Of a DNA stretch of 28,967 nt, positions 8,122 to 17,900 are shown piece after piece. This stretch comes from a virus. The translations under genes were made by a program, and so were the position numbers. Under the pieces are notes generated by a model. That model had not been told where the DNA came from, ran no database searches, and saw nothing but the letters and a program-made list of their open reading frames with translations. The stretch is taken from positions 1 through 28,967 of IMG/VR virus record IMGVR_UViG_3300042323_000619; one strand, written 5' to 3'. Positions within the stretch are counted from its first letter, which is position 1; the number at the start of each line of letters is the position of its first letter.

Positions 8122-10823
8122 CACGCGGCGATAGGAATCAGGCTCCCACGGCGGCAAGGGTTGCGGAGGTTTCCGGGGCCAGGTCGGCCAGAGCAAACCG
8201 GAACACTGCACCAACGGATGTAACCGATGTCGTCGATGTTTCTCAGCGCACAGACATTCCACCTGCAGACGCTCCCAACTTTGGCGACAAGATTCGTGAA
8301 GCCATTAGCACCTATCTAGGAAAACGCGGCGACCCCCTGGATCGAGGGGTAACAGTGCGCGACCTGCTGACTGCGGGAATGATCAATCTGTCAGACGGAT
8401 ACAAGAATGACCCGGCCAACTTTTTACCAATTAGCGGCCCAGGACAGGCAATTGAAGACCTGAGCAATACCTATGTGGTCGACCTGACGCCACCGCCCAC
8501 ACCGACGGGGTTTGCGGCTTCTGCTGGACTCACCACGGTTATTGTCCAAACCAATGCACCGGTATACACGGCAGGCAATGGGCACTCGAAGACCAGGCTG
8601 TACGGTGTCACCTATGCCGGAGGCGCGCAACCCACCTTTTTAGAGACGTACCTGATTGCCGAGTTTACCGGCCCCATATTTTCCTTCCCGGCCACCCTTG
8701 GTTCTGAATGGCGGTTGTGGGTTAAATGGGTATCAAACGATGGCGTGGCTTCTGTCACACCAGCCGGGGGTGTCAATGGGTTAGCGGCGACTACCGGAAA
8801 AATTGGTAATGCCGACTTAAACGACCTGATTATCACCGCCGGAAAGCTTGCGGATGGATCAGTAAGTGGTACAAAGCTTGCAGCGCTTGCCATTGATGCT
8901 ACAAAGTTTGCAGCAGGAATTGAGCCGGTAGGGATCGTTTCTGCTGTGCCTGGCGCAAAAAGCACCACCACGATCGTGAACACGGTTGATGGAAAGCTGT
9001 ACCGCTGGAATGGGAGCGCGTATTCAGCAGATATTTCTGGTAGCGACCTTACTGGTGTGCAAAGCGATGGGCTGGTATACAACCCAGGCGCAGAATTGGG
9101 GTTGGCAGGATGGGCAATGATGGAGGGCTCGGGCTCTCTTTCAATCTCCACTTCAAGCCCACAATCTGGGTCAAGTAGTTTTGCCCTAAGCGGCCCCGCT
9201 GTTTCATTTGGGTGTCGAGCAATACCAGTTCAAGCTGGCGACGTTTACTATATTTCCGCATGGGTCAAAGGCTCTACGGCTACTTCCAGTGGGCTCTATT
9301 TGTATGGGATGGTAGCCAATAGTATTGGCGCATCTGGTGTTGTTGATTACACAGTTTCGGGGAGGATTGGAGTTTATTTGAGCGCGTACTCTGGCGCTGC
9401 ATACCCTTCTGCGTGGACTTTGTGCGAAGGTCAGATAACCATTCCATCTGGTTACACATGGCTAAGCGTTGGCATTGCGAATTGGGCAGGTGGTCCATCC
9501 GCGGCATATTTTGATTCAGTATCAGTCGGAAAGGTAATAACTGCCGCCAAAATCGCAGCCAACACCATCACCGCTGGCCAGATTGCTGCCAACACCATTA
9601 CAGCCGGCCAGATTGCAGCGGGGGCTATCAGTGCTACGCAGATTGCGGCGGGAGCTATCAGCGTGCAAAAGCTGCTGATTGTCCCGGTTTCTCTATGCCC
9701 CGATCCATTCTTTGACGATCAAGCATGGTGGGGGGGCTCACTTTACGACTCTGCGGGATGGTTTTTTGAGGGAGGCTCCCCGGTTGGCGCTAAAACGCGG
9801 GTGACTTTGTGGGGGGAGCGTCCAACAAACGCACCAGGAACCAGTCGCAAGCACCTGGCGACAGCGCCTCTTGTCCCGCCTGCTGCTGGAACTACGCTGC
9901 GCTTGCGTTGCCGGGCAATCAATAGCTCGAATCAAGCCTGCTATTTGATAGTTCGGTTTACGTCCTCGGCAGACATTAACTTGGGTGATATTGTTCTCGT
10001 CTTGCCAACTGGTACGGATGCTGCGACAGATTTCTCCGTGCAGGGCGCAGTACCTGCCGATGCGGCGTTCATGCGTTTTATTATCTTCAATGAAGCCGGA
10101 ACAACATTTACTGGCGTGGCAACCATGTCGGGCGTCATGCTGGATGTGGCCGCAAGTTCTGATCTTATAGTTGACGGAGCCATCACCGCCAACAAAATTG
10201 CGGCCAACGCCATTGCCGTGGGCTCTGCAGCCATCCAGAACGGTGCGATTGTGAATGCCATGATTGGCAACCTGGCCGTTGATGATGCCAAGATTTCAGG
10301 CCTTGCAGTTTCCAAGCTCACTGCCGGTTCTCTCTCGGTAGGTCAGTACATCCGCTCTACGAGTTATGTGGCCGGGATAAGTGGGTGGGCTATTAATGCT
10401 GATGGGTCGTCAGAGTTTTCAAACGTCACGGTGCGCGGCAATGTGACCGGCTCCAATATCACTGGCTCAACCATCACGGGCTCAACCATCCGCACAGCAG
10501 AGACTGGGCAGAGAATTTCTTTTGACTCTCAAGGCCTTCTGTTTCTCACGGGTGCAACACCAGCGGGTAAGTATGGGTCATTCAAATACGGAGCCAAGAA
10601 ATACGGAGCCGGTGTGCTGGTATTTTTCAACAACGTAGCAAAAAGAATCCCGTTTTATGTCCAGCAGGAACAAGACGTTGCAGATATTCACTTGTTCAAT
10701 CGCATTTCAGACCCCACGGGACCAGCAGAAATCGGGGATTTGGTTTGTGTTGGCGGCAAATTGAAGATTTGCACAGCCAACGGTACGCCTGGAACCTGGA
10801 CGGTTGTGGGCACACAAACATAA
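8118..10823 (+). CDS. Large tail fibre / host-recognition protein
   Basis: This 901-residue fibre-like protein is coupled to the preceding tail gene by an ATGA overlap. Residues 1-130 likely attach to the tail. Residues about 318-470 (from NPGAELGLAGW) look like a galactose-binding/CBM-like jelly roll, and a second such region lies near 525-680 (CPDPFFDDQAWWGG). Between them is a 10-residue tandem repeat (K/Q-IAANTITAG type, residues 478-517), a triple-helical fibre linker often seen in phage J-like and fibre proteins. Near the C-terminus a pentapeptide run (GSNIT-GSTIT-GSTIR) suggests a beta-helix, followed by a compact tip ending in CTANGTPGTWTVVG. It should bind the cell-surface receptor. 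No autoproteolytic or lyase motif was recognised. Confidence 0.8.
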   Translation: MTRGDRNQAPTAARVAEVSGARSARANRNTAPTDVTDVVDVSQRTDIPPADAPNFGDKIREAISTYLGKRGDPLDRGVTVRDLLTAGMINLSDGYKNDPANFLPISGPGQAIEDLSNTYVVDLTPPPTPTGFAASAGLTTVIVQTNAPVYTAGNGHSKTRLYGVTYAGGAQPTFLETYLIAEFTGPIFSFPATLGSEWRLWVKWVSNDGVASVTPAGGVNGLAATTGKIGNADLNDLIITAGKLADGSVSGTKLAALAIDATKFAAGIEPVGIVSAVPGAKSTTTIVNTVDGKLYRWNGSAYSADISGSDLTGVQSDGLVYNPGAELGLAGWAMMEGSGSLSISTSSPQSGSSSFALSGPAVSFGCRAIPVQAGDVYYISAWVKGSTATSSGLYLYGMVANSIGASGVVDYTVSGRIGVYLSAYSGAAYPSAWTLCEGQITIPSGYTWLSVGIANWAGGPSAAYFDSVSVGKVITAAKIAANTITAGQIAANTITAGQIAAGAISATQIAAGAISVQKLLIVPVSLCPDPFFDDQAWWGGSLYDSAGWFFEGGSPVGAKTRVTLWGERPTNAPGTSRKHLATAPLVPPAAGTTLRLRCRAINSSNQACYLIVRFTSSADINLGDIVLVLPTGTDAATDFSVQGAVPADAAFMRFIIFNEAGTTFTGVATMSGVMLDVAASSDLIVDGAITANKIAANAIAVGSAAIQNGAIVNAMIGNLAVDDAKISGLAVSKLTAGSLSVGQYIRSTSYVAGISGWAINADGSSEFSNVTVRGNVTGSNITGSTITGSTIRTAETGQRISFDSQGLLFLTGATPAGKYGSFKYGAKKYGAGVLVFFNNVAKRIPFYVQQEQDVADIHLFNRISDPTGPAEIGDLVCVGGKLKICTANGTPGTWTVVGTQT
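9549..9668 (+). repeat. 30-bp tandem repeat coding a 10-residue fibre repeat
   Basis: Four consecutive 30-base units encode K/Q-I-A-A-(N/G)-(T/A)-I-(T/S)-A-(G/T). The first two units are nearly identical in protein, and units 3-4 form a second variant. The period is conserved while wobble bases differ, so selection on the protein is likely. It forms a linker between two predicted binding domains of the fibre. Confidence 0.8.
10449..10493 (+). repeat. 15-bp tandem repeat coding pentapeptides in the fibre
   Basis: Three 15-base units encode GSNIT, GSTIT and GSTIR, flanked by related VTVRGNVT residues. Five-residue periodicity with alternating Ile/Val and small residues is typical of a short beta-helix near a fibre tip. 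Confidence 0.7.
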
Positions 10824-10832
10824 GGAGCAGAA

Positions 10833-11471
10833 ATGCCATTTCCAACAAGTATCGATTCGTTTACAACCAAGGTCGATGGTGTCACGGACGTGCTGGCCGC
10901 TGATATCAATAATCTGCAAGCCGGTTTAGTTGCCACTCAGCAAAAGCTTGGAGTCAATGGATCAGGTGACACAAGTTCAGTGGACTATTTATTGAGTCTA
11001 TTGAAGCCTTTGACGCTTGCAACGGCTGTAAACACAACAAGCGGATCAGCGATTGACTTTACCGGGATTCCTTCTTGGGTTAAGCGGGTCACGATGATGC
11101 TGAACGGAGTCAGCACAAACGGAGCTTCTGGATATCTTGTTCAGATTGGATCCGGGTCAATTGCCACGACTGGCTACGTTGGAGCCGCAACAAACGGCAA
11201 TGGCGGCGCTGCAACCACTTCAAACACTGCGGGCTTTTATATAAACAGATCGACGGCAGCATCGTTCACCTATAGCGGACAACTTGTTTTGACGCTGCTT
11301 GGATCAAACGTGTGGGTTGGTGCCGGAGTTGGATTTGACACAGGCCCAAGTTACAACTTGTTTGCCGGAAATAGAACTCTCTCTGGCGTTTTGGACCGCA
11401 TCCGTCTGACCACCGTCAACGGCACAGATGTCTTTGATGCCGGATCAGTCAACATCATGTACGAAGGATAA
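10833..11471 (+). CDS. Tail-associated structural protein
   Basis: The 212-residue product begins with FPTSIDSFTTKVDGVTDVLA, then ADINNLQAGLVATQQKLGV. This head, with a short helix that looks trimeric, recurs at the N-terminus of many phage tail-fibre proteins that attach to the tail. The rest is beta-rich and Gly/Ser/Thr-rich (WVKRVTMMLNGVSTNG, YLVQIGSGSIATTGY, RIRLTTVNGTDVF), resembling a compact fibre or tip domain. It may be a second short fibre or an accessory to the large fibre just upstream. Its ribosome site AAGGAG (10822-10827) overlaps the preceding stop codon, nicely fixing the start. The precise role is not known. Confidence 0.65.
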   Translation: MPFPTSIDSFTTKVDGVTDVLAADINNLQAGLVATQQKLGVNGSGDTSSVDYLLSLLKPLTLATAVNTTSGSAIDFTGIPSWVKRVTMMLNGVSTNGASGYLVQIGSGSIATTGYVGAATNGNGGAATTSNTAGFYINRSTAASFTYSGQLVLTLLGSNVWVGAGVGFDTGPSYNLFAGNRTLSGVLDRIRLTTVNGTDVFDAGSVNIMYEG

Positions 11472-11474
11472 GCC

Positions 11475-11660
11475 ATGCCAACAATTATTGAGGTCAATGT
11501 CCAAACCGGCGAACAGACTGAGCGCAATATGACCGCTCAGGAAATTGCCGCGCTCCCGACTCAACCCCCAGAAGAACCAACACCACAGATGGACCCAGTA
11601 GCAAAACTCAAAAAGTTTTTGGACGACAACCCAGATGTTTCCGCGCTCTTGAGCGAATAG
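11475..11660 (+). CDS. Small tail-module protein (XkdW-like length and style)
   Basis: This 61-residue acidic protein starts three bases after the upstream stop and has AAGGA at 11464-11468. The first part (TIIEVNVQTGEQTERNMTAQEIAAL) is a pattern seen in small proteins encoded just after tail-fibre genes. The second part is Pro-rich and ends in a short helix (AKLKKFLDDNPDVSALLSE). It could be a fibre chaperone or an accessory structural protein. The gene closes the tail operon, as a terminator follows within 20 bases. I cannot assign a proven function. Confidence 0.6.
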   Translation: MPTIIEVNVQTGEQTERNMTAQEIAALPTQPPEEPTPQMDPVAKLKKFLDDNPDVSALLSE

Positions 11661-11680
11661 AAAACAGCATTCAGTACAAG

Positions 11681-11702
11681 CCCGCCCAGTGCGGGTTTTT
11701 TT
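11681..11702 (+). terminator. Rho-independent terminator closing the tail module
   Basis: CCCGC (11681-11685) pairs with GCGGG (11691-11695) across a five-base loop and is followed by seven T. It sits 20 bases after the small tail gene and before the GNAT gene. Confidence 0.75.
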
Positions 11703-11723
11703 ACGTCCTAAAGCAAGGTTTTC

Positions 11724-12326
11724 ATGGATAAAACCCACGCATCAATAACCCTGGCCAAAGCAATTGGAAAAACGCTTACACCAGAGCTGGCCTCAGAAAT
11801 TGCGCGGGAGTTGTTTAACTCCCCCGATCTTTCTTTTCCACCAGGGCGATTTGAACCAGCCCACTACAAAGGCTATGACTTTGCGTTAGAGAGTTTCAGG
11901 GCGATATTGCCAGAGCTTCATGAGCTGCACGTTCTTCACTATGCCGAGACAGAAGGCTACCGAGCCGGAATTGCGATGAACCCGGACTATGACGCCATAT
12001 CGGAGAGCGAACACAACGGCCAGTTAATGCAGTTCACCGCACGCCAAGACGGCAAGTTGGTGGCAAACATGCGCGTTTACCTGACCCAGAGCCGTCACAC
12101 CCGGACGCTCATTGCCAGCGAAGACACCTTTTACGTACTTCCAGAGCACCGAGGCGGGTTTATGGCGGTACGACTGTGGCAGTACGTGGAGCGATGCGTG
12201 ATTGCTGCTGGCGCGAGAGAAATTTGTTTTGACAGCAAAACCATGAACAAAGCCGACTCCATGGCCAAGTACCTGAAATACAAGCCGGTGGCCATCAAGT
12301 TCATAAAAGTTATTTCAGGAGACTGA
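11724..12326 (+). CDS. GNAT-family N-acetyltransferase
   Basis: The 200-residue product has the GNAT fold signature in its second half: a strand (GKLVANMRVYLTQS), then YVLPEHRGGFMAVRLWQYVE at about 137-156, which matches motif A (V-x-P-x-x-R-x-x-G-hydrophobic) that binds the acetyl-CoA pyrophosphate, then helix and the strand AREICFDS. The G-x-G part of motif A reads R-G-G-F, slightly atypical. The first 100 residues are helical and unassigned. Phage GNATs of this kind sit among structural genes and may modify a virion or host protein; the substrate is unknown. A ribosome site AAGG lies at 11715-11718, and the next gene follows after two bases, so they are co-transcribed. Confidence 0.75.
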   Translation: MDKTHASITLAKAIGKTLTPELASEIARELFNSPDLSFPPGRFEPAHYKGYDFALESFRAILPELHELHVLHYAETEGYRAGIAMNPDYDAISESEHNGQLMQFTARQDGKLVANMRVYLTQSRHTRTLIASEDTFYVLPEHRGGFMAVRLWQYVERCVIAAGAREICFDSKTMNKADSMAKYLKYKPVAIKFIKVISGD

Positions 12327-12328
12327 CG

Positions 12329-12832
12329 ATGCGTTCATCTATTACCGCAAACGAGGTGCGAGAGTTGTTGAACTATGACCCAGACACGGGCAAGTTCACA
12401 CGTCGGGTTTCTACCGGAGGCAGATACGGCGCAAAAGTTGGGACCCCAGCCGGAATGCTCAATGACCAGGGGTATTGGCTGATCAGCCTGAAGTCTCTTC
12501 AATACCGAGCGCATCGGTTGGCGTGGCTGTATATGACCGGAGAGTGGCCAAAAAATGAAGTTGACCATTTGAATGGCATTCGTTCTGATAACCGATGGGC
12601 AAATCTTAGAGACGTGCCGGCCTACGTCAACCAACAGAATATGCGCATGGCGCAAAGTAACAGCAAAACAGGGCTATTGGGGGCCTCTTGGAACTCAAAA
12701 GATAAGCGTTTTTGCGCGCGCATTAAGGCCAATGGGCGGTACATGAGCCTTGGCTACTACGACACCGCAGAGCTAGCGCATGAAGCATATATCAACGCCA
12801 AACGTCGCCTACACGAAGGCTGCACCATTTAA
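12329..12832 (+). CDS. HNH homing endonuclease with AP2-type DNA-binding domain
   Basis: The 167-residue protein has the two-part form of free-standing phage homing endonucleases. Residues 58-104 carry the HNH nuclease: RAHRLAW, then VDHLNGIRSDNRWANLR with His80, Asn82, Asp87, Asn88 and Asn92 in the conserved spacing. Residues about 114-160 match an AP2-like domain (GLLGASWN, RFCARIKANGRYMSLGYY, TAELAHEAYINAKRR). Such enzymes cut DNA of related phages lacking the gene and spread by repair. AGGAG at 12317-12321 is seven bases before ATG. The gene sits between the GNAT and ejection genes, a typical intergenic insertion spot. No intron is evident. All catalytic residues are present, so it is likely active. 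Confidence 0.9.
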   Translation: MRSSITANEVRELLNYDPDTGKFTRRVSTGGRYGAKVGTPAGMLNDQGYWLISLKSLQYRAHRLAWLYMTGEWPKNEVDHLNGIRSDNRWANLRDVPAYVNQQNMRMAQSNSKTGLLGASWNSKDKRFCARIKANGRYMSLGYYDTAELAHEAYINAKRRLHEGCTI

Positions 12833-12849
12833 TTCACAAAAGGATATTT

Positions 12850-13659
12850 ATGTGCAAACCATCCGCACCAAACACTGACGGCATGAATCAGGCCGCCGTA
12901 CAGCAGGCCGCCCTATCCAAAGAGCAACTGGACTGGGCAAAGCAGATTTATGCAGAGACGGCACCCCAACGCGCAGACTCAATTGCCCGAGCCAACGAGG
13001 TGTCTGATGCTCAATTGGCATCAATGAAGTTAAACGATTCAATCTCGAAAGACTACTTTGATTACCAGAAGGGCACATTCAGACCCCTTGAGCAAGGCAT
13101 TGTTACGGCGGCCAATGAGTTCGACACCCCGCAACGCAGGGAAGAGGCTGCTGCAAGGGCTGCGGCTGATGTGGAAATGTCGCTTGGAAATGTTCAAGGC
13201 CAGCAAGCCCGCCAACTGACCCGCATGGGCGTTAATCCGGCATCTGGTGAAGCCATTGCACTGAGCAGCGGCCAAGCCGTGGAGAAGGCAAAAGCCCTGG
13301 CCGGGGCATCAAACAAAGCCCGTACCGACGTTGAGCTCCAAGGATATGCCCGCAAGATGGACGCTGCAAACCTTGGCAGAAACCTGGCCAGCAACCAAGC
13401 CACCAGCGCAGGCGTGGCGATCAATGCGGGCAATGCCTCTTCTGCCAACGGGCAGGCCGCCGGAAACATCACCGCCCAAGGAACCAATATTGTGAACCAA
13501 GGTTACGACGGAGCCCGAAGCGGCCTGTCAAGCGCCGGAAGTATTTACGGGGCAATGGGGAACATTCAAAACCAGGCCTATGCGAATGAAACCAACCGCA
13601 CAAGGCTTATGGCTGATATTGGGCTTTCTGCGTTTGGCAGGCCCAGCACCTCCAGATAA
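12850..13659 (+). CDS. Probable ejection (internal virion) protein 1
   Basis: The 269-residue product is rich in Ala, Gln and Asn, mostly helical, with no membrane segment. After a short MCKPSAP start it has a helical body (KEQLDWAKQIYAETAP, ARANEVSDAQLASMKLNDSISKDYFDYQ), a YQKGTFRPLEQGI segment, and a Gly/Ala/Asn-rich C-terminal third. This is the look of internal or ejection proteins that leave the head before DNA, and the place ahead of a second such gene and the giant protein fits. The start has AAAAGGA at 12838-12844, six bases before ATG. The role is inferred from composition and context; I know no enzyme activity for it. Confidence 0.6.
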   Translation: MCKPSAPNTDGMNQAAVQQAALSKEQLDWAKQIYAETAPQRADSIARANEVSDAQLASMKLNDSISKDYFDYQKGTFRPLEQGIVTAANEFDTPQRREEAAARAAADVEMSLGNVQGQQARQLTRMGVNPASGEAIALSSGQAVEKAKALAGASNKARTDVELQGYARKMDAANLGRNLASNQATSAGVAINAGNASSANGQAAGNITAQGTNIVNQGYDGARSGLSSAGSIYGAMGNIQNQAYANETNRTRLMADIGLSAFGRPSTSR

Positions 13660-13679
13660 CCCCAAACCAAGGAGAAAAA

Positions 13680-14900
13680 ATGTTACCACTTATCGGACTT
13701 GCAGCCGGCATGGCTGGCGGTTATCGGCAGAGCAAACAGCATGAGCGGGAACTTGCCCGCCAAGACAAGAATGATGCCTGGCAAGAGGAAGAACGCGCCG
13801 CCGTTCGTGCAGAACGTCAGAAGCAAATCGGGCTTCAAACCGGGCTACGTGATGCAGCAGCACCAGCCACCATGTCGCCGGTAGAAGGCAGTGAGCTTGC
13901 TCCCGACCAAATGGGGCCCAGCCTGGCCATGTACCGCGTCAAGGGTAATGGGATTGATCAGACCACCCCGGATCAGGCCGTGGCCACAAAGTCACTGGCC
14001 GACTACAACGCACCCGAGGCAGTGGCAAGCCGTCAAGCCGGAGTGCTTCGGGCATCTGGCGCACCGGACAAGGCCATGAGTTTGGAGAATAGCTTGTCAA
14101 CCTCAAAACTGAACAAGATCAAGCTGAACGAGGCTGAACAGCAGCAAGCAGATGCCAAATGGAGACGTGATATTGGCGCTGCCTTGACCAAGCCGGGGGA
14201 AACCGCACTAAGCGGCCTTGTTGACTTATTCAGCAACAGTGAATTCGGCCCTATGGCAGGCAAGAAAGCAAAGGCTGTTGCATCCCCTGACGGGAAGATG
14301 GTGACTATTCACACGGTAAACCCCGACGGATCAGTGACACCCACGTCGATGCAGTTCTCCAACGATCAGAACGGCGCAATTCAAGCCGCTTATCTCCTGG
14401 ACCAATCGGTCAGCCCTAAAGACCGTTACGAAGGCTGGGTTTCAGAAGTAAAAAACCTGAATAAGGCCAACAAAGACAAGAAAGAACTTGAAATTGCGGA
14501 AAAGAATGCAGAGTCAAACCGGATCCGTGCAAACAACACCGGACGGAAGTCTGAATCGGATGGCGGGCCGGTTGGGCGAGAGGAACGCTTGCGATACACA
14601 AGCCTTTTCTCTGATGCTGGACGCCGCGCCGGAGAGGCTCAAAAGGCCTTGACTGCACTGCAAAAAGACCCGCTCTACGCGATTGCAAAAGAAGGTTCAC
14701 CACAGGCCAGGGAAATCCAAGACTTGCGTGAAACCATCAAGCAGCACAACCAGGACAGAGCTTTTTATCAAAGTCTGCTTGCCAAATCACAAACCGGATC
14801 CAGCCCAGGACTCGACAGCGGAACACCGGCAAACAATCCGGGGAAATCCGCAGCACCTGCGACCAATGGCCGCCCACCTCTGTCCAACTTCAACCGGTAA
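13680..14900 (+). CDS. Probable ejection (internal virion) protein 2
   Basis: The 406-residue product starts with a short hydrophobic Gly/Ala segment (PLIGLAAGMAGGY, residues 3-15), followed by charged helix (KQHERELARQDKNDAWQEEERAAVRAERQKQ would be a coiled coil). A small beta domain lies near 195-240 (KKAKAVASPDGKMVTIHTV), then long charged helices and a disordered Ser/Pro/Gly tail. This build is common in phage internal virion proteins that pass through the tail and line or cross the periplasm. AAGGAG at 13669-13674 fixes the start. The next gene starts six bases after its stop. No catalytic motif was recognised, so ejection function rests on context. Confidence 0.6.
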   Translation: MLPLIGLAAGMAGGYRQSKQHERELARQDKNDAWQEEERAAVRAERQKQIGLQTGLRDAAAPATMSPVEGSELAPDQMGPSLAMYRVKGNGIDQTTPDQAVATKSLADYNAPEAVASRQAGVLRASGAPDKAMSLENSLSTSKLNKIKLNEAEQQQADAKWRRDIGAALTKPGETALSGLVDLFSNSEFGPMAGKKAKAVASPDGKMVTIHTVNPDGSVTPTSMQFSNDQNGAIQAAYLLDQSVSPKDRYEGWVSEVKNLNKANKDKKELEIAEKNAESNRIRANNTGRKSESDGGPVGREERLRYTSLFSDAGRRAGEAQKALTALQKDPLYAIAKEGSPQAREIQDLRETIKQHNQDRAFYQSLLAKSQTGSSPGLDSGTPANNPGKSAAPATNGRPPLSNFNR

Positions 14901-14906
14901 AAGCCA

Positions 14907-17900
14907 ATGAAATTTGACATCAAAGGCGCGCGCGCCGCTGGATACTCTGACGACGAAATCGCAGCCCACCTGGGGCAGCAATCCAGGTTTGACGTGGACG
15001 GCGCGAGGAAAGCTGGATACAGTACCAATGAAATACTGGATCATCTTTCAGGCTCAACAATCCCAGCCGCACGGCGTGACTTACCCGCCGGGGTAAAGCC
15101 TTCGACCGCAGGCGGTGGACGGGGCAATGTCAATCCGACGGCTCCACAGGAAACTACACCATCCCTCGCAACACCCGAGCCTTCGCGCGCGGACCGTATT
15201 GCGGCGATGAACAGTGTTACCGACCCCTCAAATCCCGACTACTTACCGGTAACTGACAACGCCGTTCGTGCACTGCAAACAGATGCGCGCGGGGGCATGG
15301 ACGCACAGCGCTCCCGATACCCTGGCCGGGTTTTGGATTCAGATATCGAACCCGCAACAGTCACCGGGGCCCTGAGAGATACCGCGTCTGGAGCGCTGCA
15401 GATCCCAGGGGTTGCGGTTAAAACCGCCGCCGATGTTGCCCGCCTCGCATCAGGCGACAGGATTGGCAAGGGATTGGGGGATAGCGCAGAAGCTATCAAC
15501 AAGGCGATCCGGGAGAACGTAGGGACCTGGCGCGCCCAACAGCAGGCCACTAGATTCCAGCAGGACATGGTGGACCCGAATCTGAATGCCGCTGATTTGA
15601 TAGTCGCCAACCCCGGCGCATTGGCTGATATGGCACTCCCGCAAGTTGGAAGCATGGCGCTGCCAATTGGCGCTGCTGCAGCCGCCGGAAAAGTGGCCAC
15701 GACTGGACGAGCTGCACAGCTTGCCAAAGCGATTGATGAAGCAACCGTTGTTGACCGAGCCAATAAAGCCAGAAGCGCAGCCGTGCTGGGCACAACCATG
15801 GCGCAGAACGCAGGCGACACGTTCAGCGAAATCCGCGACAGTGGTGGAAGTGTGCCCGACGCCTACACCGGAGCAGCAGTGACTTTGCCTTTCACCTACG
15901 CCGCCAACCGTCTGACTGGCGGGGGTTTGGAGGGTGGAGTTGTTCGAGCCATGTCAGGGGCCAAGGGCGCTGTCAAGCAAATCCCCGGAGCCATGCTGAA
16001 AGAGGGCGGCCAAGAAACCGGCGAAGAAGCCGGGTCTTACCTTGGAGAAACCATCGGCAAGGGAGAAAAGTTCGACTCAAACACCGCCACCAAGCGCATG
16101 GCAGTAGCTGGCACCCTGGGCGCGGCTTTGGGTGGTGGTTTTGAATCGGTAAACGCAGCGCGCACCGCACGCGAGCAACGCATTCAAACCCTCAGAGACG
16201 CAGGCGAAACCGCCGCCGCCGACCTGCTGCAGGCAAAACACGACAAACTCACGACCGCCGAGAACGTGGAGAGTGAGATCTCGAGCATGCCAGGCAGCCC
16301 GGAGTTTTCCGACCAGTACCGAGGCCTTCGACTCAACGGCCTAAAACCAGCAGAGGCCGCGGCTCAATCTGCTGTTACCGTGACTTTCCGAGGTCTGGCA
16401 CAGACACTTGGACTTTCCGATAAAGCCACCAATGCAGCACTGGACAAGGCAAAAGACCTGCCCCTGGACAAAGTGCCGGACTTTCTGCAAAAGTTCACCG
16501 CCAGACTATCACCCGTTCAAGTCGGAATTGAAGCCGTTGGGCCAACGCTTGAAGCAGCCAGGGACGACGCAATAGACGCGGCTATGGGTGCGATTTATGA
16601 CCCCGTGAAACAACGGATGGACGAAGCGCTATCCCTTGAATCTGAGACAAATCAACCGCAAACCAATACACAGCCTGCACAGACAGCTATAAATACAATA
16701 GCGCAATCCACGGGCAAAACCTCTGATGCAAGCACAGAAGGAGCCGATGGGATAGACGCGCCAGCGCCAGGCATGGTGCGCGTTTACCACGGCGGTCAAC
16801 CCGGCGCAGCCAATGGTGACGTGTGGTTTACCCGTAGCCTAAAAGACGCTAAAGGCTGGGCGTCACGCGGTGAAGGTATGGTCGTCGAATACGTAGACAT
16901 CCCGGCCAGCACCTTTACCCCTGACGCTGAATTTGGCACGCTCCCCCCCGAGCGACTGACGCTCCCCGACTCTATTGCCAGTCAGCGTAGACCACTGCGA
17001 CCCGTCACCCCCACTGATAAAACCAGTAATTCGGAGCAAAGCACCGCGCAGCCTGTAGCTGAAAGCCAAGCCCCAGAGAAGTCGGCCGCAAGCCCGCGAG
17101 AGTCTGGTGATGGTGGAGTAGCGCCCACTCAGGATGCCGGTGCACCGATTTACTTTGGCCGGGACAATATTCCCCTGAGTGAAGGAGGAAAAGCCTTCAA
17201 GACCAAGCAGGCTGCAAGCGATGCCAAGAGGAATAACCCCGGCTTGCGCGTAGTGCGTGCAGAAGGTGGATTCGCCCTGACCGAAAAAACCCCGGCTCAA
17301 TTGGCATCTGAGGCTGCCAATGCCAGGCGCTTGAGCGCACCCAGAACCAGCCCCAAAGGTGAACCCATCTCAGCCCATGCCATGATTGCGGCTGCCGGCG
17401 GGTTGATGTCTTCCGAAAAGTCGGACATGAACATCGAGGGAAACATCCGGGTTGGCAACAGAACCCTATTTGCCGGTACCGGACGCGGCTTGAACATGGA
17501 GCAAGCCACTGAGCTTCTGATTCAGGACGGCTACTTACTGCCTGGCCAGGACATGAACGACGCCAGGAACCTGATTGTCAAAAGCCTATCAACCCCACAA
17601 TACACCCCGGATGGCTGGGAGCGCATTGCCCAGGCCGAGATTGAACAGCGCCAGCAAGACCGGCAAGATGAGCAACCGGTGTATGAAGATGCTGTGGCCG
17701 AGTTTGAGGGCTTGAGCGACAGCCAAATTGAAGAGATTGACGATTCCGACATCCCTTGGGATACTCCCAGCAACACCGATACCGAGGCCACCATGCGCGC
17801 CCTCGGATTTGACGAAAAGGACATTCAAGATGCCATTACCGAAGGATCCAGAATCACGAGCCCAGATAGCCAGGGCGGTGGTCAAACTGATGAAGGTTCC

